DNA from: a virus
IMG/VR virus record: IMGVR_UViG_3300030090_005625
Location: 1-54,960 of that record
Reading direction: 5' to 3' (one strand)
Length of the DNA stretch: 54,960 bases
Positions 51,428 through 54,960 of the stretch are shown here, piece after piece (position 1 is the stretch's first letter; each line of letters opens with the position of its first letter). The notes beneath the pieces are model-generated. The model was not told where the DNA came from and made no database searches. It saw nothing but the letters and a program-made list of their open reading frames with translations. The position numbers and the translations under genes are program-made.

Positions 51428-51735
51428 AAGGAATACACAAATTAATAGTTACACTGCTCTTACTTATCACATTTGTTGATACATCACCAACAAAAACCAA
51501 ACCAACATTGATTACATTGAAACTCAATTCCTCCGAAATCGTAAACGATTCCGAAGGTAGAAAATCATTTGAAAGGCTCAAACCATCAAATCTATTTTTT
51601 ATATTTCCCAAGACCAAGTTCAAGCAAGACTACGTGGAGCACCTCAAGTTCGAGATACGTCAGCTCAACGATAACAGCTTTGAAATATTGGGTAGCCCAA
51701 TAGACTGGCCACAATATGAAGGGAGCGTGAAATGA
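51424..51735 (+). CDS. Secreted or inner-membrane anchored small protein (103 aa)
   Basis: The N-terminal hydrophobic segment LIVTLLLLITFV (about 7-18) after a basic start looks like a signal peptide or N-terminal anchor. The exported remainder is charged and short. Ribosome site AGGAA 7 bases upstream. Coupled by ATGA to a chain of tiny ORFs ending in a lipoprotein, so a spanin-like (inner plus outer membrane) pair is one possible reading, without sequence proof. Confidence 0.5.
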   Translation: MKGIHKLIVTLLLLITFVDTSPTKTKPTLITLKLNSSEIVNDSEGRKSFERLKPSNLFFIFPKTKFKQDYVEHLKFEIRQLNDNSFEILGSPIDWPQYEGSVK

Positions 51736-51845
51736 GCGAACGCGAGGAGGCAATCAATAGGGATTTGCTAATATTGATGATGCATAGACAACCCAATTTA
51801 ATCACGCGTCTTTGGTCAAGATGGATGAGGTGCGTGTCATGTTAA
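51732..51845 (+). CDS. Tiny basic ORF (37 aa)
   Basis: MSEREEAINRDLLILMMHRQ then PNLITRLWSRWMRCVSC. Coupled by ATGA at its start and by ATGTTAA at its end to neighbours. Amphipathic, with cysteines in the tail. Function unknown; included because the chain of exact overlaps is unlikely in non-coding DNA. Confidence 0.4.
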   Translation: MSEREEAINRDLLILMMHRQPNLITRLWSRWMRCVSC

Positions 51846-52051
51846 CGCATAACATCGCTACAATCCTGAAGAACCTAATGGAGTACGCCGTCAACTCCAT
51901 GAAATCATTCTTGTTGTTCTTTAGTGTGGAGCACAACAAAATGGATTATAGCGATGACGATGACATTCATGAACCAGATGATGACTTCATGGAAGATGAT
52001 GGCGAGGATGACTTCGTGCAATACAAGGGGCCATACTGTGAGACTCCGTAA
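51839..52051 (+). CDS. Small protein with acidic tail (70 aa)
   Basis: From ATG 51839 with GAGG about 8 bases upstream; in-frame TTG 51812 and ATG 51821 are alternatives. An N-terminal hydrophobic amphipathic part (LKNLMEYAVNSMKSFLLFF) precedes an aspartate/glutamate-rich tail (DYSDDDDIHEPDDDFMEDD). Such tails occur in DNA mimics and inhibitors, but nothing specific supports that. Overlapped by the lipoprotein gene. Confidence 0.42.
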   Translation: MLTHNIATILKNLMEYAVNSMKSFLLFFSVEHNKMDYSDDDDIHEPDDDFMEDDGEDDFVQYKGPYCETP

Positions 52052-52190
52052 TCAGATTAGAATCGTTAAGGTGATTTGGTTGGTGTGGATATGCTATATG
52101 GTATCGCTGATGGGTTGCGAGGATACATACGTGATGGGGTATAATAGCAATCTAGAGACGCTCGATACCGATAGTCTGTATGTGCAATGA
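52038..52190 (+). CDS. Small lipoprotein (50 aa)
   Basis: GTG start at 52038 with AAGGGG 7 bases upstream. Basic start RLRNQIRIVK, hydrophobic VIWLVWICYMV, lipobox SLMGC with the lipid cysteine at residue 27, then mature CEDTYVMGYNSNLETLDTDS. A mature part of only 24 residues is like outer-membrane spanins (Rz1 type) or entry-exclusion peptides. The CEDT start matches that of the larger lipoprotein at 49361. Confidence 0.55.
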   Translation: MRLRNQIRIVKVIWLVWICYMVSLMGCEDTYVMGYNSNLETLDTDSLYVQ

Positions 52191-52249
52191 TTTGGTTATT
52201 CAAACGCGTGATGGATTGGATAGAGCAATTCAATACATGGGATGAGTAA
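52187..52249 (+). CDS. Tiny ORF (20 aa) coupled to the lipoprotein
   Basis: MIWLFKRVMDWIEQFNTWDE, starting with an ATGA overlap. An amphipathic aromatic helix. Marginal; kept because it continues the chain of coupled ORFs. Confidence 0.28.
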   Translation: MIWLFKRVMDWIEQFNTWDE

Positions 52250-52358
52250 AAAAGTTTTTTGCTCGAGCTCTGTTGGCCGATTCAAAACAAAGTTTTATTT
52301 CAATGCGTTCTATTTATAATTAATCCGAACGATTTCCAATCATGTGGTTTTGAACTGC

Positions 52359-52433
52359 ATGGAATTAATAATCATCATTATCGTGACCTTGCTCTATTGG
52401 ACTTGGTTGATACGATACCTCAAGAAACACTAA
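52359..52433 (+). CDS. Possible 24-aa transmembrane peptide
   Basis: MELIIIIIVTLLYWTWLIRY followed by LKKH, an almost ideal single membrane helix with a positive end. No clear ribosome site and no coupling, so support is weak. Confidence 0.22.
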   Translation: MELIIIIIVTLLYWTWLIRYLKKH

Positions 52434-52790
52434 CCCACATTAAAAAGCAATACGTCGTTTTTGACACATTTATGGAGTTTTCATAGGTATGCCTACCACC
52501 TTTTCACAATCCCATTCCACAAACACTCCATAACACACCACTCCACTTCTACCCCCCATTCCCCATCTTTCCCCACCTTTTGATATAGTTTATTACTGGA
52601 GGCCATCCAGAATATCCTGTTATAATATGGTGAAAACTAATACACGTCCGTGACGCCCGGAATTTTTTGCCCTATATGACGATTTGACATACTTGGATTA
52701 CCTACCCAGTTGATGACAAAATGACAAGCCTGTTATTTTTTTTGCTAATTTTCATGTATGTCATATTGTCATGTTGAGCAAAATAGAAAA
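52434..52790 (+). other. Gene-free stretch with a 90-base G-free tract and inverted repeats
   Basis: No credible gene. From 52492 to 52581 the + strand has no G at all and is rich in C-runs; the - strand therefore carries G-runs of four, four and six close together (complement of about 52550-52575), a possible G-quadruplex. Also present: a CTGGA/TCCAG hairpin (52596-52610) and an 8-bp inverted repeat TGACATAC (52685-52692)/GTATGTCA (52756-52763). A 17-base element at 52756-52772 recurs with two changes at 53986. The block ends in a promoter at 52797. Confidence 0.6.
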
Positions 52791-52796
52791 AAGCTC

Positions 52797-52825
52797 TTGA
52801 CTTTTACTGGCTAATGTCGTATATT
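52797..52825 (+). promoter_or_regulatory. Sigma70-like promoter with downstream palindrome
   Basis: TTGACT (52797-52802), 17-base spacer, TATATT (52820-52825), preceded by AAAAAAGCTC. A perfect palindrome GTAGGCCTAC at 52839-52848 sits just after the expected start point, where an operator might lie. No gene starts before the next promoter, so it may add to transcription of the acidic gene or make a short RNA. Confidence 0.7.
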
Positions 52826-52901
52826 TGTATGTTGTGGGGTAGGCCTACTACCAGGCCAGTCCAAAAAAACGAAAAAAGCCGTGATTTTTTTAAAAAAGCT
52901 C

Positions 52902-52931
52902 TTGACTTGTATTGTGTGCATACCGTATATT
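52902..52931 (+). promoter_or_regulatory. Sigma70-like promoter for the small acidic gene
   Basis: TTGACT (52902-52907), 18-base spacer, TATATT (52926-52931), preceded by AAAAAAGCTC. About 40 bases before the ATG at 52970. Confidence 0.75.
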
Positions 52932-52969
52932 TAGGTATGAAAAATGATAATAAAACAAAAGGAAACGAA

Positions 52970-53113
52970 ATGAACTACGAAGATTACATGGAATTACTTT
53001 CTGAAGAGATAGGCCAGTCACTTGAAATAGAAGCTATGGAAGAAGCGTTGTCTGATATGGAAGAGGAATATGGTAGTGAGACCGTCAACGATTATATGAA
53101 TTATGGTGTGTAA
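52970..53113 (+). CDS. Small acidic protein (47 aa)
   Basis: From ATG 52970 with AAAGGAAA about 6 bases upstream; an in-frame ATG at 52937 lies at the probable transcription start and is less likely. Nearly all helical and strongly acidic (EDYMELLSEEIGQSLEIEAM, then EEALSDMEEEYG). Its own strong promoter suggests early, high expression, as for small phage proteins that bind host targets. No family recognised. Confidence 0.6.
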   Translation: MNYEDYMELLSEEIGQSLEIEAMEEALSDMEEEYGSETVNDYMNYGV

Positions 53114-53135
53114 TAAAAAAAAGTGAAAAAAGCTC

Positions 53136-53165
53136 TTGACACGTATACTGGTTATGTTGTATATT
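53136..53165 (+). promoter_or_regulatory. Sigma70-like promoter for the structured RNA
   Basis: TTGACA (53136-53141), 18-base spacer, TATATT (53160-53165), preceded by AAAAAAGCTC and with G before the -10 box. No ORF follows for 600 bases; instead the predicted start near 53171 coincides with the 5' strand of the closing helix of the RNA. Confidence 0.8.
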
Positions 53166-53169
53166 TAGG

Positions 53170-53747
53170 TATAAGATTTAGATGAGTGGAGAAGGTTTTG
53201 GGTTTCTCATTTCACCCGTTCTTTCCCTTCTCCACAAAAGATTCGAAAGACAAGAAGGGCGTTGATAGGAGATTAATCACCTCCTGAGTCTAATGGAGTT
53301 CTGAGAAACGAAGAGCTGATTACTTGAGTTTTGTTTGAGGGGCTGTAGGGTTCAAATCCCTACCTTGTCTACAAGATTTAAAATTAGAGAGCCGAAATAA
53401 TCCGTAAAGACATCGGCGGTGTGGTGAGACACTTGAAGTGGTATTCGTGATAGGGTTGAATTACGTACTAGAGACCCGAGACAGCCTCTCTTCTAAGTTT
53501 AAAGAGTAGTGGATAAACACCACAAACCCTAGAGCGATAATATCAAACGACGGAGCGTGAGGACTTCCCCACTACTCAAAGAATTAAACAACAAGTGGTG
53601 GGTAAATGGGATACCGACGCGTAGAGACATAGATACTGACGTGTTCCACCACGAAAATTTAGAGTAGTGGAGATATAACGGCTTGGTTCGAATCCAAGAG
53701 ACTTGCAATTTTAATAGGTGATTTCGGTCATCTATAAAATACTTATA
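53170..53747 (+). ncRNA. Large structured non-coding RNA with two T-arm modules
   Basis: No plausible gene lies here on the + strand. Ends pair: TATAAG (53170-53175)/CTTATA (53742-53747) and TAGATGA (53179-53185)/TCATCTA (53728-53734). Inside: GTGGAGAAGG (53186-53195)/CCTTCTCCAC (53226-53235); AGACAAG (53248-53254)/CTTGTCT (53364-53370); AGGAG (53267-53271)/CTCCT (53281-53285); GCCGA (53391-53395)/TCGGC (53413-53417); GAGTAGTGG (53504-53512)/CCACTACTC (53569-53577); GTGGTGG (53595-53601)/CCACCAC (53646-53652); and a UUCG-loop hairpin at 53714-53735 that competes with the closing helix. Two canonical tRNA T-arms: TAGGG-TTCAAAT-CCCTA (53346-53362) and CTTGG-TTCGAAT-CCAAG (53682-53698). No complete tRNA fits. 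Length and phage setting recall ornate large RNAs such as ROOL and GOLLD, but the class is not identified. Confidence 0.6.
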
Positions 53748-53782
53748 ATAAACAATCAAGCCTGTGAGGTAAAAAGCATTTT

Positions 53783-53953
53783 ATGACATCAGAACGAATA
53801 GACAACATGATAATGAAAGAAATAGTATACGATATAACGGCGGGTAACCTTTTGACCGACGCTGATGACGCAACACTCAGCATGATGTTGCAACACATGC
53901 AACACGTCAAGGAATACTTTCGAGAGAACGGGGTGATAATTGGAGAGGCATGA
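53783..53953 (+). CDS. Small helical protein (56 aa)
   Basis: ATG 53783 to TGA 53953: MTSERIDNMIMKEIVYDITA then GNLLTDADDATLSMMLQHMQ and a charged end. A coherent helical protein with G+C like the neighbouring small genes. The nearest purine-rich site (GTGAGG) is about 13 bases upstream, rather far. Lies just behind the structured RNA and may share its transcript. Confidence 0.45.
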   Translation: MTSERIDNMIMKEIVYDITAGNLLTDADDATLSMMLQHMQHVKEYFRENGVIIGEA

Positions 53954-54074
53954 CCCACCTGTACTAATTTGTCGTGAATCCAGAAGTATGTCATGCTGTC
54001 ATACGGCTCGGACTCGTCCGCATGTCGAGGTAAGCTTTTTCACCTATAGGAATTAATAAACATCGGTATCACAA
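53954..54074 (+). other. Short intergenic region with hairpin potential
   Basis: Contains GTATG (53986-53990)/CATAC hairpin potential, a CTCGGAC...GTCCG...CGAG nested stem soon after it, and the second copy of a 17-base element also found at 52756. No T-run follows, so a rho-independent terminator is not supported. Confidence 0.35.
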
Positions 54075-54281
54075 GTGATAAACACTATTACTAAAACCAA
54101 GAAACTTAAACAATTAAATCTTGCTCAGTTCTATATCCAACTGGTGACAGCTGGTCTTTTTGCGTATTTATCCATACGTGACGCCGACATGGTCAAGATG
54201 TTGATTGCTTTCCTCTTGTTGCTTAGCTGGACATTGGGTTATTGGAGACATAGAATCGTTAGAAGAAGATTAATGAAATAG
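54075..54281 (+). CDS. Small two-helix membrane protein (68 aa)
   Basis: GTG start at 54075, without a good ribosome site. Two hydrophobic segments, about residues 19-33 (FYIQLVTAGLFAYLS) and 39-56 (MVKMLIAFLLLLSWTLGY), with basic ends, the last being RHRIVRRRLMK. Could be holin-like or another small membrane effector. Followed after 9 bases by a gene with a strong AGGAG site. Confidence 0.5.
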   Translation: MINTITKTKKLKQLNLAQFYIQLVTAGLFAYLSIRDADMVKMLIAFLLLLSWTLGYWRHRIVRRRLMK

Positions 54282-54290
54282 GAGTTATGA

Positions 54291-54473
54291 ATGAGTAAAA
54301 AGAAATTAAAGGTTGGTGATTTCGTCTATCCAACATTACCAGGCGTCATGGAACCAGGTGACCCATGTTATGTTGTGGAAAAGATAGATGGTGATATGCA
54401 TACAATCGTTCAAACAATCAAGCACTACAAGAGCACGTTGGTCGTTCCCTCTAGTAAGCTCAGGAGGTTGTGA
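54291..54473 (+). CDS. Small beta-rich protein (60 aa)
   Basis: Strong AGGAG site upstream. LKVGDFVYPTLPGVMEPGDPCYVVEKIDGD looks like a small SH3/KOW-type barrel. The stop overlaps the next start as TGATG. Function unknown. Confidence 0.6.
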   Translation: MSKKKLKVGDFVYPTLPGVMEPGDPCYVVEKIDGDMHTIVQTIKHYKSTLVVPSSKLRRL

Positions 54474-54718
54474 TGAGCATAATGGACGCGTTAAGGATTA
54501 TGTGCGAGTATTTCGATGATGATAGGGCACTAGGGGAGTACGTGCGTATGCTGACCGAGATACCGCAAGGGAGTTTGGATTTAAAGGAATTCAAAATGGA
54601 TTTATCGGACTTCAGAACTAAACATTTTGCGGATGATTTCCACGAGGGGAAGCAAACCCAGTCATTCACGCTGGATGAATTATTGAAAAACACAGGGATT
54701 ACCAAAAATGAACAATGA
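54473..54718 (+). CDS. Hypothetical protein (81 aa)
   Basis: ATG 54473 with GGAGG 5 bases upstream, overlapping the preceding TGA by one base. Acidic and helical (DALRIMCEYFDDDRALGEYV, then LKEFKMDLSDFRTKHFADDF). Overlapped 11 bases by the next gene. No family recognised. Confidence 0.6.
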   Translation: MSIMDALRIMCEYFDDDRALGEYVRMLTEIPQGSLDLKEFKMDLSDFRTKHFADDFHEGKQTQSFTLDELLKNTGITKNEQ

Positions 54719-54908
54719 TAATTATGACCCTCTTCTCTGGTATAAACAAACTATAGAGCGTATGTCTTGGGATGAGATACAGGATTTGATGACTGAACGA
54801 ATACAAAATGGTTCTTGGGATAATTTCGTCAAGACTCTGGGTAAACCACCACACGTTATAAAGCATGATTACTTCATAAAGCAGATGAACAAGGATAAAC
54901 ATGAATAA
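54708..54908 (+). CDS. Hypothetical protein (66 aa)
   Basis: ATG 54708 inside the end of the previous gene. Helical and tryptophan-containing (YDPLLWYKQTIERMSWDEIQ, NGSWDNFVKTLG). No family recognised. Its stop overlaps the last gene start by 8 bases. Confidence 0.55.
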   Translation: MNNDNYDPLLWYKQTIERMSWDEIQDLMTERIQNGSWDNFVKTLGKPPHVIKHDYFIKQMNKDKHE

Positions 54909-54960
54909 AAAAAAATTAACCTCACCGATTGACTCAATAGTTATAGACATGATACTTGAC
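54901..54960 (+). CDS. Start of a gene running off the window (3' partial)
   Basis: ATG 54901 with AAGGA 5 bases upstream, open to the window end: MNKKKLTSPIDSIVIDMILD. Only 20 residues are visible, not enough for a call. Confidence 0.45.
   Translation, partial: MNKKKLTSPIDSIVIDMILD

Noticed and set aside
52259-52486. 75-aa ORF from a TTG
   Set aside because: No ribosome site, no family resemblance, and composition like non-coding DNA; it also overlaps another candidate peptide.
53248-53371. A tRNA or intron-bearing tRNA ending with the T-arm at 53346
   Set aside because: The 7-bp acceptor-like pairing and T-arm fit, but the span is 124 bases and I cannot find a D-arm, an anticodon arm or group I intron core motifs; no CCA follows. 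Treated as part of the larger RNA.
53170-53747. tmRNA
   Set aside because: No tag reading frame ending in a typical ALAA-type peptide and no 5' partner for the second T-arm acceptor strand; two T-arms are also not expected.
53529-53759. 76-aa ORF on the - strand
   Set aside because: Lies inside the structured RNA region with no ribosome site; every helix strand constrains it, and no other gene in the window is on the - strand.
53986-54040. Rho-independent terminator behind the small gene at 53783
   Set aside because: Stems can be drawn, but no U-rich run follows them closely.
54950-54960. Seventh promoter copy at the window end (TTGAC at 54956)
   Set aside because: The AAGC context is absent, the sequence lies in an open frame and the -10 region is outside the window.

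Overview
The window is a piece of a strictly co-oriented, AT-rich genome of a T4-like tailed phage. Every credible gene is on the + strand, neighbours overlap by 1-30 bases or use ATGA/TGATG couplings, and the T4-type replication set is present: 5'-3' exonuclease/RNase H (partial), gp41 helicase, gp43 DNA polymerase, gp45 clamp, gp44 and a probable gp62 clamp loader. AGGAG-type ribosome sites are common and the best promoters are sigma70-like, while a TonB-dependent receptor (TBDT) of FCB-group style (Bacteroidota, Marinimicrobia and relatives) hints at a marine Gram-negative host. The host is inference.

Layout. 1-16.5 kb: replication and nucleotide metabolism, including an adenosylcobalamin-dependent ribonucleotide reductase (nrdJ), a full-length TBDT directly behind it, the polymerase and clamp genes, a Cas4/RecB-like nuclease, a SLOG protein, a DUF1599-like protein and small conserved phage genes. 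16.5-49 kb: about 32 kb dominated by glycan genes. It holds about 14 actual or probable glycosyltransferases, a GDP-colitose pathway (Gmd, ColD, ColC), a nonulosonate-type module (SpsF-like cytidylyltransferase, DegT aminotransferase, NeuB, SDR, two Gfo/Idh enzymes, a GT42-like transferase), a compact UDP-glucose dehydrogenase, several epimerases/dehydratases, and decorating enzymes: formyl-, acyl-, C-methyl- and O-methyl-transferases and two deacetylase-like proteins. One methyltransferase domain resembles the plant glucuronoxylan family DUF579. I see no Wzx/Wzy, no initiating polyprenyl-phosphate transferase and no membrane-spanning enzyme in the cluster, so the acceptor may be a phage protein, phage DNA or a host glycan extended by host machinery.

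49-55 kb: accessory and early-type region with small genes, two lipoproteins, a 2[4Fe-4S] ferredoxin, an XhlA-like membrane protein, a chain of tiny translationally coupled ORFs, a 90-base G-free tract, three near-identical strong promoters within about 370 bases, and a probable ~578-nt structured RNA (about 53170-53747) whose ends pair with each other and which carries two tRNA-type T-arms. A further series of small ORFs runs to the window end.

How it fits together: the replication genes copy the genome; nrdJ supplies dNTPs and needs vitamin B12, which the adjacent TBDT could conceivably import; the sugar cluster makes activated colitose, nonulosonate and uronate-type sugars and assembles them. 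Six copies of one promoter type (AAGC-W-CTTGAC, 17-18 bases, GTATATT) precede DNA polymerase, the DUF1599-like gene, the lipoprotein group, a small acidic gene and the structured RNA, suggesting a shared early regulon. T4-late-like TATAAATA boxes lie in two of the few other gaps.
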